Below, in pieces: positions 17,108 to 26,096 of a DNA stretch of 64,000 nt; position 1 is the stretch's first letter, and every line of letters begins with the position of its first letter. The notes beneath the pieces were generated by a model, which made no database searches, was not told the origin of the DNA, and saw nothing but the letters and a program-made list of their open reading frames with translations. Location: positions 24,276 to 88,275 of the forward strand of contig JAVSBY010000016.1 of the NCBI GenBank assembly GCA_031960925.1. The letters are read 5' to 3'. A program made the position numbers and the translations under genes. Source of the DNA: Gilliamella sp031960925. GTDB taxonomy: Bacteria > Pseudomonadota > Gammaproteobacteria > Enterobacterales > Orbaceae.

Positions 17108-17584
17108 TTAGATATACTCGACACCGGTAATATCAAATTCCACATCACCACCAGGCGTTTTAATTTGAACGGTATCACCATCTTCTTTACCAATTAAACC
17201 ACGCGCAATCGGCGAATTAACTGAGATTAGATTTTGTCTAAAATCGGCTTCATCATCACCCACGATGCGGTAAGTGATCTCTTCATCGGTATCGGTATTA
17301 ATCACCGTGACGGTGGCGCCAAAAATTACACGTCCGGTATTTTTCACTTTGGTGATATCAATAATTTGTGCTTGAGAGAGTTTTCCTTCTATCTCTTGAA
17401 TTCGACCTTCACAAAATCCTTGTTGCTCTCTCGCTGCATGGTATTCCGCATTTTCTTTTAAATCGCCATGGGCTCTAGCTTCAGCAATCGCGGTTATAAT
17501 TTGTGGACGTTTAACATTTTTTAGCTCTTCAAGTTCAGCTCGTAATAATTCAGCTCCCTTTACGGTCATTGGGATTTGTTTCAT
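17108..17584 (-). CDS. greA: Transcription elongation factor GreA
   Basis: Rescues backtracked RNA polymerase by stimulating transcript cleavage through the secondary channel. 158 residues, exact E. coli length. N-terminal coiled coil with the acidic tip (GDLKENAEYHAAREQQGFCEGR, catalytic acidic residues D and E in the DLKEN segment near 41-45) and C-terminal FKBP-like domain ending DVEFDITGVEYI. ATG 17584. Stands alone, convergent with yhbY. Confidence 0.98.
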   Translation of the reverse strand: MKQIPMTVKGAELLRAELEELKNVKRPQIITAIAEARAHGDLKENAEYHAAREQQGFCEGRIQEIEGKLSQAQIIDITKVKNTGRVIFGATVTVINTDTDEEITYRIVGDDEADFRQNLISVNSPIARGLIGKEDGDTVQIKTPGGDVEFDITGVEYI

Positions 17585-17822
17585 TTCTTCATTCTCTCAT
17601 CTGGTGTAAACAAAAATAACAATAATTGATCTAAGCATCATTCAAACATAGGCTAAGCCTGAATTCAATGGTTTATTTCAATTTAAAAATCACCTGCTTT
17701 TTTATATATTAACTGTAAAATAGCGCGAATCACAAATTATTTATATTGAAATTAGATGCTATTTTTTTAAAATCAAGTATCGTGATATAATTACTAACAT
17801 TTTATTTATCTTATTATTTGTT

Positions 17823-19442
17823 ATGCGCCAAATACGATTTTATTTTCTTATTCTTATTGCCATTACGTGGTTTTTGGTGTTAGTGCCTTATTTTTTGGCA
17901 CAAACATCTTATGGCGCAACAATAATTAGTGAACAGTTGTCTCAACGAAGTCCGTACACCATCTCAATTGGTCAAATTCATCACTCAATTAGCCAGCCTT
18001 TTCAAGTGACTTTTGATCATGTCGTTGTCACCAAAAAAACAGACGATAATCCATCTGAATCACAGCAGATTGCCAATGTTGGGGAGTTAATAATTGGTAT
18101 TGATCAAAACGATCCATGGCAGTTAACCCACTTTGATTATATTACCGTTATCAATGGCGTGGTTAATCGCCTTGATCAAGGTGAAAATTATATCACCGCC
18201 AATACCCTTAAATTTGTTAATTCAACCATTAACGCTCACTTTGACGATGATACGCTTGCATTGCAGTCTGTCGATGGTGGTATTAAGCCTTTCACTTTCA
18301 CCGGTGAACCGTATCAATTTGATTTAACAGCACAAACGGTTCTATTTAATGGTTTTCCACTCAAATCCGTCCTGATTCAAGGTTTTCAGCAAGATGGAAG
18401 CATCAATTTAACCAATGTTGGCGGGAATATTCATAACGGCTTTTTTGTTGGTAAACTCAGCATATTACCCAATAATCATTTGGATATTTCGCAATTAAAA
18501 GTGAATAACATTAATGTACAATCAGACGTTGAATTAGTTGATTTAAATGAACTTTTTGGTATTTTACCGGATATAAATATTCATCAATTTTCACTGATTG
18601 ACAGTAGCCTTAGTTTGCCGGGATTGTCGATTGAAAAAGGCAATATTGAAGCAACCGATTTAAGTTATGACGATGGCTGGCATTTGAATCAAGGGACATT
18701 GGTTTTTAATGCTGATAACTTAGTTTATCATGATAATCTATTTTCTTCGCCCCTTATCGAACTGCATTCAAGCCAAGATAAAATCGCCATCGAAAAAGCG
18801 ATCGCAACATGGAATAAAGGGAATATCAACGCAACCGGTAGCTGGCAAAATAACCATTTACAGCTTGACCAATTACTGATTGCAGGTGTTCGCTATGAAT
18901 TGCCCACTCAACCGAATGCCACTTGGCTACCTGAGCTATTTCAGCAAATAACCATTGATCACCTCATGGTGTTACCAAGCTTAGTGATAAATACCGATGC
19001 CAACTCACCTTTTGTGTTTACTAATTTTGAATTATCCGGTAATGATGTTGATATCCGAAAAGACAACAAGTGGGGTATTACTTCTGGTACCTTATTTTTA
19101 AGAGCTGAAAGTGGAACCTATAAAGGCGTCGATGTCAAATACCCTGATTTAAGCGTCGAATTTTTATCAGATAATAGCAGTGAATTTAACTTTAGTACCC
19201 TGCTTAATAACGGTTTATTTGAAACAATGGCCATCATCGATCCGACAAAAACACAGTTCACCACATTTAAAATTAATGCTTATAACGTCAACAGTACTAT
19301 TTTGACCAAATGGCAACTTGCCCAAAATCCCCCTATTGTTGATAATTTTAGTGCTGACTTTCATGGCGATATTTCCCCCTTCGGTTTATCAGGAACGCTT
19401 TCGTCAAATGAAAATCAGTATTCAATAGAGCCACAGCATTGA
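17823..19442 (+). CDS. AsmA-like periplasmic protein of unknown function
   Basis: 539 residues beginning with one hydrophobic helix (residues about 5-28, FYFLILIAITWFLVLVPYFL) and then a long beta-rich, Asn/Asp-rich region with repeated short hydrophobic strands (for example LTHFDYITVINGVVNRLDQG and NINVQSDVELVDLNELF). This layout resembles the AsmA/YhdP/TamB group of inner-membrane-anchored proteins with bridge-like beta domains that handle lipids at the envelope. The identification rests on pattern only and no catalytic motif is seen. It ends at 19442, 90 bases before hslR, in the same direction. ATG 17823 has a poor Shine-Dalgarno. It has no obvious counterpart next to hslR in E. coli. Confidence 0.75.
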   Translation: MRQIRFYFLILIAITWFLVLVPYFLAQTSYGATIISEQLSQRSPYTISIGQIHHSISQPFQVTFDHVVVTKKTDDNPSESQQIANVGELIIGIDQNDPWQLTHFDYITVINGVVNRLDQGENYITANTLKFVNSTINAHFDDDTLALQSVDGGIKPFTFTGEPYQFDLTAQTVLFNGFPLKSVLIQGFQQDGSINLTNVGGNIHNGFFVGKLSILPNNHLDISQLKVNNINVQSDVELVDLNELFGILPDINIHQFSLIDSSLSLPGLSIEKGNIEATDLSYDDGWHLNQGTLVFNADNLVYHDNLFSSPLIELHSSQDKIAIEKAIATWNKGNINATGSWQNNHLQLDQLLIAGVRYELPTQPNATWLPELFQQITIDHLMVLPSLVINTDANSPFVFTNFELSGNDVDIRKDNKWGITSGTLFLRAESGTYKGVDVKYPDLSVEFLSDNSSEFNFSTLLNNGLFETMAIIDPTKTQFTTFKINAYNVNSTILTKWQLAQNPPIVDNFSADFHGDISPFGLSGTLSSNENQYSIEPQH

Positions 19443-19531
19443 TTTAATCACAATCATCCTCATATTAATCTAACACAGGTTGACACTGACCGTTAACTGA
19501 CAGAGAAACGATTAATAGCAATGAGAACGTC

Positions 19532-19918
19532 ATGGAACCAGTAAGATTAGATAAATGGTTATGGGCTGCCCGTTTTTATAAAACCCGAGCGCTCGCCAGA
19601 GAGATGGTTGACGGCGGAAAAGTCCATTATCAAGGGCAGCGCAGTAAGCCTAGTAAACTCGTTGAAATTGGTGCAATCGTTAAACTGCGCCAAGGAAGTG
19701 ACACAAAAGAAGTCAAAATAGTCGCGATTAGCGCTCAGCGAAAATCGGCCCCTGACGCAATGCTTCTCTATCAAGAAACAGCAGAAAGTGTGGTTAAGCG
19801 TGAACACATTGCGCAAGCACGAAAACTCGGCGCACTCACCATGCCACACCCTGATCGTAAGCCAGATAAAAAAGAACGTCGAGATTTAATTAAATTTAAG
19901 CAGACCAAAAATGACTAA
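19532..19918 (+). CDS. hslR: Ribosome-associated heat shock protein 15 (S4 domain)
   Basis: Small basic S4-domain protein that binds stalled 50S subunits carrying nascent chains and helps recycle them. 128 residues (E. coli 133). RNA-binding S4 region at about 5-70 (VRLDKWLWAARFYKTRALAR, then GGKVHYQGQRSKPSKLV), lysine-rich C-terminus (PDKKERRDLIKFKQTK). It is followed 80 bases later by hslO in the same order as in E. coli, so the two are likely a heat-shock operon. Confidence 0.95.
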   Translation: MEPVRLDKWLWAARFYKTRALAREMVDGGKVHYQGQRSKPSKLVEIGAIVKLRQGSDTKEVKIVAISAQRKSAPDAMLLYQETAESVVKREHIAQARKLGALTMPHPDRKPDKKERRDLIKFKQTKND

Positions 19919-19998
19919 AAAATGACCATGTAATTTATTTTTACATCCTAAAAATCCACGGGATAAAATGACTTACGCGATTAATAACACACAGACTA

Positions 19999-20871
19999 AT
20001 GAGACTATTCATGGATACTTTAAATCGATTTTTATTTGATAATCTTCCTGTTCGAGGTGAAATCACGCGCCTTCAAGACACTTATCAAGCTATTTTAGAC
20101 AATCACAACTACCCTGTTGCTGTTCAAAACCTATTAGGTGAGCTGCTTGTTGCAACCAGTTTACTAACCGCCACCTTAAAATTTGAAGGCGATATTGCGG
20201 TTCAACTGCAAGGTGATGGTCCGTTAACGCTTGCCGTTGTTAACGGTAATAACCATCAAGAGCTACGTGGCGTTGCTCGAGTTAATGGAGAAATTACTGA
20301 TAACGCTTCGCTCAAAGAGATGGTTGGCAAAGGGTATATTGTTATCACCATCACCCCTAAAAAAGGGGAGCGTTATCAGGGTATTGTTGGACTTGAAAAA
20401 GAGACCTTACTTGAGTGTATTGAAAGTTATTTTTTTAAATCCGAGCAGTTACCAACGCGCCTATTTATCAAAACCGGTGTCTATCAAAACAAACCGATTG
20501 CCGCAGGGATTTTACTCCAAGTTTTACCCGAAAATGATAACAGTAACAGCGCATTTGAGCATTTAACCACGCTAACAACAACCATTACCCGTGATGAGCT
20601 GTTTCAATTAGCCACCGATGAGGTGTTATACCGCCTTTACAATCAAGAAGAAGTAAGGTTATTTGAAACACAATCGGTGATATTTAAATGTGGCTGTTCT
20701 ACTGAGCGCTGTGAAAATGCGTTAATGACCTTACCGTCTGATGAAGTTGATCACATTTTGAATGAAGACGGTAAAATCGAAATGCATTGCGATTATTGTG
20801 GCACTAACTACCTGTTTGACAAAATCGATATTGATAATCTCCGCACCAAAAAAGCGCCTTCTTATCACTAA
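19999..20871 (+). CDS. hslO: Redox-regulated chaperone Hsp33
   Basis: Holdase switched on by oxidation. The C-terminal redox switch is intact: CGC near 231-233 and CDYC near 264-267, four zinc-binding cysteines that form disulfides under oxidative stress. 290 residues (E. coli 292), with the family core QLQGDGPLTLAVVNGNNHQE. ATG 19999 or ATG 20011 (MDTLNRFLFDN) could start it; neither has a strong Shine-Dalgarno. Pairs with hslR upstream. Confidence 0.95.
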   Translation: MRLFMDTLNRFLFDNLPVRGEITRLQDTYQAILDNHNYPVAVQNLLGELLVATSLLTATLKFEGDIAVQLQGDGPLTLAVVNGNNHQELRGVARVNGEITDNASLKEMVGKGYIVITITPKKGERYQGIVGLEKETLLECIESYFFKSEQLPTRLFIKTGVYQNKPIAAGILLQVLPENDNSNSAFEHLTTLTTTITRDELFQLATDEVLYRLYNQEEVRLFETQSVIFKCGCSTERCENALMTLPSDEVDHILNEDGKIEMHCDYCGTNYLFDKIDIDNLRTKKAPSYH

Positions 20872-20885
20872 GCCAAATCGCACAC

Positions 20886-20916
20886 CAAAAAAAACCACTA
20901 ATATAAATATTAGTGG
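20886..20916 (-). terminator. Hairpin terminator facing the minus strand, after hslO
   Basis: CCACTAATA (20895-20903), loop TAAA, TATTAGTGG (20908-20916). On the minus strand the stem is followed by T8 (A-run 20887-20894), so it best serves the leftward transcript from mtgA or from sequence lost in the gap. It could also weakly stop hslO. Confidence 0.7.
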
Positions 20917-20999
20917 CAAATGTGAAATATAGGGAATTAAACCCACATAGAATTTACCATATTGGTAGAAATAAACAACCTATTTTCGCTTATTCTTAG

Positions 21000-21099
21000 N
21001 NNNNNNNNNNNNNNNNNNNNNNNNNNNNNNNNNNNNNNNNNNNNNNNNNNNNNNNNNNNNNNNNNNNNNNNNNNNNNNNNNNNNNNNNNNNNNNNNNNN
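21000..21099. other. Assembly gap of 100 N between hslO and mtgA
   Basis: Default-length N block. Unlike the ubiA gap, the flanks (ending TTATTCTTAG and starting ACTCGATTAC) share no overlap, so its true size is unknown and sequence may be missing. The rest of 20872-21105 holds only the hairpin at 20886-20916. Confidence 0.95.
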
Positions 21100-21105
21100 A
21101 CTCGA

Positions 21106-21798
21106 TTACTCTAACTGCTGGAGGTAACTTTTGCCACCAAGATTATTGATTTGAGTGCGGATCCACGCTGCTTTTTTTTGTACATAGCTGCTTGGGCTTG
21201 TCGGACTCCATTTCCTTGGATTGGGTAAGATTGCCGCAAGTAAACTGGCTTGTTGCACCGTGAGCTGCTTAGCGCTGACATTGAAATAGTGGCGCGAAGC
21301 GGCTTCAATACCAAAAATACCTTCCCCCCATTCAGCGCTGTTTAAATAAATTTCAAGGATACGCTGCTTTGACCAGATCATTTCAATCCAAAGTGTAAAC
21401 CACGACTCGATACCTTTACGTAACCAGCTGCGCGATGACCATAAGAAGATATTTTTAGCCACTTGCTGAGAAATGGTGCTTGCACCGCGCACTTTTTTGC
21501 TGTTTTTGTTATGATTTAACGCAATATTGATGGCTTTCAAATCGAAACCAAAATGGGTTGAAAAACGCTGATCTTCCGAGGCAATCACCGCAATTTTAAT
21601 ATTATCAGAAATATCATCCCAGTCTTTCCATGTTCTTTGCTGATGTAAGCTCCAATTGGTGAGTTTACGTTCAAGCATGATCATCGAGCCGATGGGGTCT
21701 ATCCAACGCATTAATAAAATCAATAAAACCGAGATCAGCATCAACCCAATCAGAATCTTTTTGGCGGTGCTAACCACTTTTGTGAATAAATCGCGCAT
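21106..21798 (-). CDS. mtgA: Monofunctional peptidoglycan glycosyltransferase
   Basis: Polymerises lipid II into glycan strands without a transpeptidase domain (GT51 family). 230 residues (E. coli 242). One N-terminal membrane helix (about 14-30), then GT51 motifs: ASEDQRFSTHFGFD (catalytic Glu in the first motif), RGASTISQQVAKN, RKGIESWFTLWIE and the KQRILEIYLNSAEWG motif. It is complete: its TAA lies at 21106-21108, 6 bases from the gap. Divergently neighboured genes give no operon context. Confidence 0.96.
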   Translation of the reverse strand: MRDLFTKVVSTAKKILIGLMLISVLLILLMRWIDPIGSMIMLERKLTNWSLHQQRTWKDWDDISDNIKIAVIASEDQRFSTHFGFDLKAINIALNHNKNSKKVRGASTISQQVAKNIFLWSSRSWLRKGIESWFTLWIEMIWSKQRILEIYLNSAEWGEGIFGIEAASRHYFNVSAKQLTVQQASLLAAILPNPRKWSPTSPSSYVQKKAAWIRTQINNLGGKSYLQQLE

Positions 21799-21855
21799 AT
21801 AAATTAAACGGTAACTCAGTTGGTGAGCTCAATGATGGATTTAAGATACGATATA

Positions 21856-22350
21856 TTATTCATCAAATAAATGTTTTTTTATCAATTGAACAATTTGATC
21901 GGGCTGATTAATATCAAGTACTGGCACTGAAACCGTTAAATTATCGTCACTTGCAACAGCAAGGGTCAAGGCATCAATATAAAGCGGGTGCAGCGCTGCT
22001 TTGCGATGACAAATAATTTTAGGTAGCATTTCGTCTTTAAACCCTTCAACTAAAATCAAATCGACGTCAGTAAACTTATCCAGTAATGCTGTTAATTGAA
22101 CCGGCTTATCTTCTGTTTCACAAATCATCGCATAACGATTATTACAGGCAACCATCGTTTGAACTGCCCCCGCTCTACGCAGCTCATAGCTGTCTTTACC
22201 GGGGATATCAATGTCGATATCATGGTGGGCATGTTTAATCATGCCAACAGCTAAACCTTGCGCTTTAAGTAATGGGATAACTTTTTTTAACAAGGTTGTT
22301 TTGCCACTATTACTGTAACCACTGATTGCAATGACTTTTTTACCCTTCAT
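21856..22350 (-). CDS. mobB: Molybdopterin-guanine dinucleotide biosynthesis adapter MobB
   Basis: GTP-binding P-loop protein that assists MobA in making the guanine dinucleotide form of molybdenum cofactor. 164 residues from ATG 22350. Walker A GYSNSGKTTLL (residues about 9-19) and DLILVEGFKDE near 95. The start overlaps the end of mobA by 11 bases, and a GGGAG lies 7 bases upstream; a longer frame to 22431 would intrude on mobA and adds nothing conserved. Needed for DmsA activity in the same window. Confidence 0.93.
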   Translation of the reverse strand: MKGKKVIAISGYSNSGKTTLLKKVIPLLKAQGLAVGMIKHAHHDIDIDIPGKDSYELRRAGAVQTMVACNNRYAMICETEDKPVQLTALLDKFTDVDLILVEGFKDEMLPKIICHRKAALHPLYIDALTLAVASDDNLTVSVPVLDINQPDQIVQLIKKHLFDE

Positions 22351-22927
22351 CTTGTTGCTCCCAATAGGCCAAGTTGTCAGGGGTATTGATATTGGTAAAT
22401 GCGATTTGTTGATCACTAAAATCGACCGCAATCGCGTTAATTTGGGTTAAAAAAAGCATTAATTTACGGTTTCCATTGTCTAAATAGGCTTTGAGCTGGG
22501 GTACTAGTCGCTTATGGATGAGCAAAATCGTTGGATGATCTTGCTCACCATCAAACGCATAAGCCGCATCATGATCAGCAATATGTGCTAAAAAGCGGGA
22601 TACTAAATCACTCGGCAAAAATGGGGTGTCACAGCTAACAAATAAATTCCACGGCGTATCACTGCGTAATAACCCACTGTAAATACCGGATAAAGGTCCC
22701 AAATAACCAGTTAACACATCGTGGAATGTTGGATAACCGGCTAATTGATAGCGCTCGATATGGCGATTACAATTAATCATGACAAAATTCACTTGATGTG
22801 CAATTCGACAAATCACGTGTTGATAGAGCGGCTTATTGTTCAACACCACAAGCCCTTTATCTTGCCCCCCCATGCGTGAACCTTGTCCTCCAGCTAAAAC
22901 AATCGCTGTGATAGCGTGGTTTATCAT
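22340..22927 (-). CDS. mobA: Molybdenum cofactor guanylyltransferase MobA
   Basis: Transfers GMP to molybdopterin to make MGD, the cofactor of DMSO-reductase-family enzymes. 195 residues (E. coli 194). N-terminal nucleotide-binding motif IVLAGGQGSRMGGQDKGL (residues 9-26) and the DVLTGYLGPLSGIYSGL and FVSCDTPFLP segments are diagnostic. Upstream of mobB in one transcript, with overlap. Divergent from yihD, conserving the E. coli mobB-mobA/yihD layout. Confidence 0.96.
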   Translation of the reverse strand: MINHAITAIVLAGGQGSRMGGQDKGLVVLNNKPLYQHVICRIAHQVNFVMINCNRHIERYQLAGYPTFHDVLTGYLGPLSGIYSGLLRSDTPWNLFVSCDTPFLPSDLVSRFLAHIADHDAAYAFDGEQDHPTILLIHKRLVPQLKAYLDNGNRKLMLFLTQINAIAVDFSDQQIAFTNINTPDNLAYWEQQDEG

Positions 22928-23040
22928 AATTATTACTCTTTATTGATTGCGAAAAAACAAAATAACATTACTATATACCAATATTTTTGAAACATGTAGT
23001 CTCACTATATGTTAACTAATCATGATAAAAGGTTTTTACT

Positions 23041-23310
23041 ATGAAATGTCACCGTATTGATGAGTTAATTGAACTGTTGCAAGCCGCTTGGGAAAAAGAG
23101 TCTGATCTGAATTTATTGCAATTTTTAGCCAAACTAGGGAACGAAGCTGGATTTAAAGGTGAGTTAAATGACCTTAGCGATGAAGTGCTCATTTATCATT
23201 TAAAAATGCGCGATTCAGACAAGCATGATGTTATTCCTGGATTAAAAAAAGATTATGAAGAGGATTTTAAAACAGCCCTTTTAAAAGCCCGTGGAATTAT
23301 TAAAGAGTAA
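23041..23310 (+). CDS. yihD: YihD family protein
   Basis: 89-residue conserved small protein of unknown function. It matches E. coli YihD along its length, including NLLQFLAKLGNEAGFKGEL and the C-terminal KDYEEDFKTALLKARGIIKE. ATG 23041. It is followed 11 bases later by dsbA. In E. coli the kinase gene srkA lies between yihD and dsbA; it is missing here. Confidence 0.93.
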   Translation: MKCHRIDELIELLQAAWEKESDLNLLQFLAKLGNEAGFKGELNDLSDEVLIYHLKMRDSDKHDVIPGLKKDYEEDFKTALLKARGIIKE

Positions 23311-23321
23311 GGAGAATCATT

Positions 23322-24038
23322 ATGATCAAAAAAACACTTATCGCAATTAGCGCATTACTGTTTTCATTACATTGTTTTGCTGATGACGCGACACAAACCA
23401 CATCAGCATCGCCAGCTACAACAGCTGCGCCGGCGGCCGCAGATATTGTCGCAGGTAAGCAATATGTTGTACTGCCAAGTGTACAATCACCGGATAAAGA
23501 GGTAATTGAATTTTTCTCATTCAACTGCCCAAGCTGCTATCTTTTTGAAAACGAGTTTCATGGACCACAAACTATTGAAAAAGGCTTACCCGAGGGAGTG
23601 AAATTTAAACGTTATCACTTAGATGATTTTGGGTTTCTCGGAAAAGAACTCTCGGAGGCCTGGGCAATTGCTAATGTTCTTGGCATACAAGATAAAGCGT
23701 CACAAGCACTCTATGTGGCAGTTCAAAAAGAACACAGAATAAAAACAGCCGATGATATCAAAGCACTGTTTGCAACGCTTGGTGTTGATGCTGAAACATA
23801 TGATAAAACCAAAGATAACTTCTTAGTCGCTGCATTTTTAGCGCAGCAAACCAGTGCCATTAATGAATTAAAACCGCGGGCTATTCCTGCTGTTGTTGTC
23901 AATCGTAAATACTATATTATTGCAAGGGGACTTGACCAAACCAGCAATGAGAGCGTGATTAACGATTACGCGCGCGTTGCCGCTTTTCTTTCTGAGTTAA
24001 AAGCCGACGGTACATCCGCCCCTGCGCAAGATAACTAG
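23322..24038 (+). CDS. dsbA: DsbA-like thiol:disulfide interchange protein with CPSC active site
   Basis: Periplasmic oxidant that introduces disulfides into exported proteins. 238 residues: signal peptide about 1-20 (MIKKTLIAISALLFSLHCFA), an Ala/Thr/Pro-rich linker (21-45) not found in E. coli DsbA, then the thioredoxin fold with inserted helical domain. The active site is Cys69-Pro-Ser-Cys72, in EFFSFNCPSCYLFE, where the classical DsbA has CPHC; the cis-Pro loop is RAIPAVVV (Pro189). The His that stabilises the reactive thiolate is replaced by Ser, so redox strength may differ (inference). A good AAGGAG Shine-Dalgarno precedes ATG 23322. Likely co-transcribed with yihD. Confidence 0.93.
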   Translation: MIKKTLIAISALLFSLHCFADDATQTTSASPATTAAPAAADIVAGKQYVVLPSVQSPDKEVIEFFSFNCPSCYLFENEFHGPQTIEKGLPEGVKFKRYHLDDFGFLGKELSEAWAIANVLGIQDKASQALYVAVQKEHRIKTADDIKALFATLGVDAETYDKTKDNFLVAAFLAQQTSAINELKPRAIPAVVVNRKYYIIARGLDQTSNESVINDYARVAAFLSELKADGTSAPAQDN

Positions 24039-24048
24039 TCTTCATTTT

Positions 24049-24070
24049 ACCCTCTCAATTGTGAGAGGGT
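24049..24070. terminator. Hairpin between converging dsbA and macB
   Basis: ACCCTCTCA (24049-24057), loop ATTG, TGAGAGGGT (24062-24070), a perfect 9-bp stem 11 bases past the dsbA stop. T-tracts are weak on both sides, but it sits exactly between convergent genes. Confidence 0.65.
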
Positions 24071-24125
24071 CATTTCAACGTATTAAATTCAGTGAAAACT
24101 GGTTAGCGATTTAGCAATCAACCCC

Positions 24126-26096
24126 TTATTCTCGTTCAAGCGCATAAATAGGATCGAGTTTGGCGGCCCGCTTTGCTGGAAAATAACCAAATACCACCCC
24201 GATGAAACTTGAGCACGTAAAAGCGGCTAAAATAGCAACAAGCGAAAAACTCATCGCAAAAGAAGAGACAAAATAATCAAAAATAAATCCGATAAGAAAA
24301 GAGAGTAAAATCCCCAGTGTTCCACCTATCAAACAAACTAGCACCGCTTCGATTAAAAATTGCTGTAAAATGTCACTAGAGCGTGCGCCAACCGCCATTC
24401 TCACACCAATTTCACGCGTTCGCTCCGTAACCGACACCAACATGATATTCATCACGCCAATTCCGCCAACAATCAGTGATATTAAAGCAATGGCTGAAAC
24501 CAGTAACGTCATGGTCGCGGTGGTCGATTCAATCGTTTGCCTGATACTATCTGAATTAAATATGAAGAAATCTTGCGTGCCGTGTCGCTGAAGCATAATT
24601 TTATTAATCGCTTGCTCAGCCACATTCAAATCAACATTATCAGCAACGCGCACCGTGATGCTTTTTAGCGAGGTTTGGCCTATCATGCGATTAATTACGG
24701 TGGTATAAGGTAACCAAACATTTAAGCTTTCATTACTACCAAAGCCCTGTTGCTGTTTGACGGCAACGCCGATGATTTTGACCGGCAATTTGCCCACCAT
24801 TAATATTTGGCCAATTGGATTTTGGTTAGGAAAAAGTCGCTTAACGGTATTATCATCGATCACCGCGTCTTGCTCTGATTGTGCAACGCTGCGTGCATCG
24901 AAGGCTTTACCTTCAATAATCGAATAGCCCCTCACCGAAAAGAATTGTTCACTCACACCGTTTGCCGTGCCAGTTAAGGCTAGATTATTAATTCGAAAAT
25001 ACACGTTGGTCGACACATTAGGCGTTGCGCTATGAATATAACTTTGCTGGGCTAAAAAATCAGCATCTTGGGAACGTAGTGTATTAATTTTACTCGAATT
25101 ACGATCACCAAATCCGGTGCCAGGATAAATTTCAAGGGTGCTTGTGCCCATCGAGCTGATATCAGACAGAATTTTTTGCCGTGACCCTTCACCCAGAGCG
25201 ACAACCGACACCACGGATGCAATACCAATAATAATCCCTAGCATGGTCAAAAAGGTACGTAATCGCTGTGAAAGCATCGATAAGATTGCCATTTTAAACG
25301 CTTCACGAAAACGATCGCAGCGAGTTGCAAATGTATCGTTGGTTTTTTTACTCTCAATCTGTTTCACTTGCCGCTGCGTAGCTTGCGCAGTCGGGTAATT
25401 GGGATTAAGTGTATCAGAGACAATATTGCCATCACTGATTTCAACAATGCGCTCTGCGCTTTGCGCAATATTAGAATCGTGCGTCACAATAATCACGGTG
25501 TGGCCTTGCTGGTGCAGCTCACGTAAAATAGCCATCACTTCTTGGCCACTTTTTTTATCTAATGCGCCAGTTGGCTCATCCGCTAATATGATTTGTCCGC
25601 CATTAATTAGCGCACGGGCAATACTCACACGCTGCTGCTGTCCGCCTGATAGCTGCGTCGGCTTATTATCAATTTTATCAGCCAGTCCTAGGCGTGTTAA
25701 AATATCTGCGGCCTCTTTTTGACGTACTTGGCTATCCACTCCGGCATAAATCGCCGGTATTTCAACGTTACCTTGCGCAGTTAATGCATTAAGTAAATGA
25801 TAGCGCTGAAAGATAAAACCAAAGTGCTCTCGTCGCAGCTCTGCAAGTTCATCGGGTAATAATTGGCTGGTGACGCGCCCTCCAACGGTGTAGGTTCCGG
25901 TTGTCGGTTTATCTAAGCAGCCTAAAATATTCATCAAGGTTGATTTGCCTGAACCCGACGCGCCAATAATGGCAACCATTTCGCCGGCATGAATGGTGAG
26001 ATTAACCTGTTTAAGTACTTGTATTTTAGTATCACCGGCATCGAATTCACGGACAATATTATCAAGTTGAATTAAGGGTGTATTTTTTTCTGTCAT
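24126..26096 (-). CDS. macB: MacB macrolide/enterotoxin export ATP-binding and permease protein
   Basis: Inner-membrane ABC pump that works with MacA and a TolC channel to expel macrolides, peptides or heme-like compounds. 656 residues (E. coli 648). N-terminal ATPase: Walker A GASGSGKST near 42, Q-loop IFQRYHLL, signature LSGGQQQRVSIARAL, Walker B IILADEPTGALD. Then one transmembrane helix near 280, a large periplasmic domain, and three helices near the C-terminus with GGIGVMNIMLVSVTERTREI. Its ATG shares a base with the macA stop (TAATG), showing tight translational coupling. No outer-membrane channel gene is nearby. Confidence 0.96.
   Translation of the reverse strand: MTEKNTPLIQLDNIVREFDAGDTKIQVLKQVNLTIHAGEMVAIIGASGSGKSTLMNILGCLDKPTTGTYTVGGRVTSQLLPDELAELRREHFGFIFQRYHLLNALTAQGNVEIPAIYAGVDSQVRQKEAADILTRLGLADKIDNKPTQLSGGQQQRVSIARALINGGQIILADEPTGALDKKSGQEVMAILRELHQQGHTVIIVTHDSNIAQSAERIVEISDGNIVSDTLNPNYPTAQATQRQVKQIESKKTNDTFATRCDRFREAFKMAILSMLSQRLRTFLTMLGIIIGIASVVSVVALGEGSRQKILSDISSMGTSTLEIYPGTGFGDRNSSKINTLRSQDADFLAQQSYIHSATPNVSTNVYFRINNLALTGTANGVSEQFFSVRGYSIIEGKAFDARSVAQSEQDAVIDDNTVKRLFPNQNPIGQILMVGKLPVKIIGVAVKQQQGFGSNESLNVWLPYTTVINRMIGQTSLKSITVRVADNVDLNVAEQAINKIMLQRHGTQDFFIFNSDSIRQTIESTTATMTLLVSAIALISLIVGGIGVMNIMLVSVTERTREIGVRMAVGARSSDILQQFLIEAVLVCLIGGTLGILLSFLIGFIFDYFVSSFAMSFSLVAILAAFTCSSFIGVVFGYFPAKRAAKLDPIYALERE

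Noticed and set aside
22351..22431. Longer N-terminus for MobB
   Set aside because: It overlaps mobA by about 90 bases and adds residues absent from the family; the P-loop begins correctly from ATG 22350.
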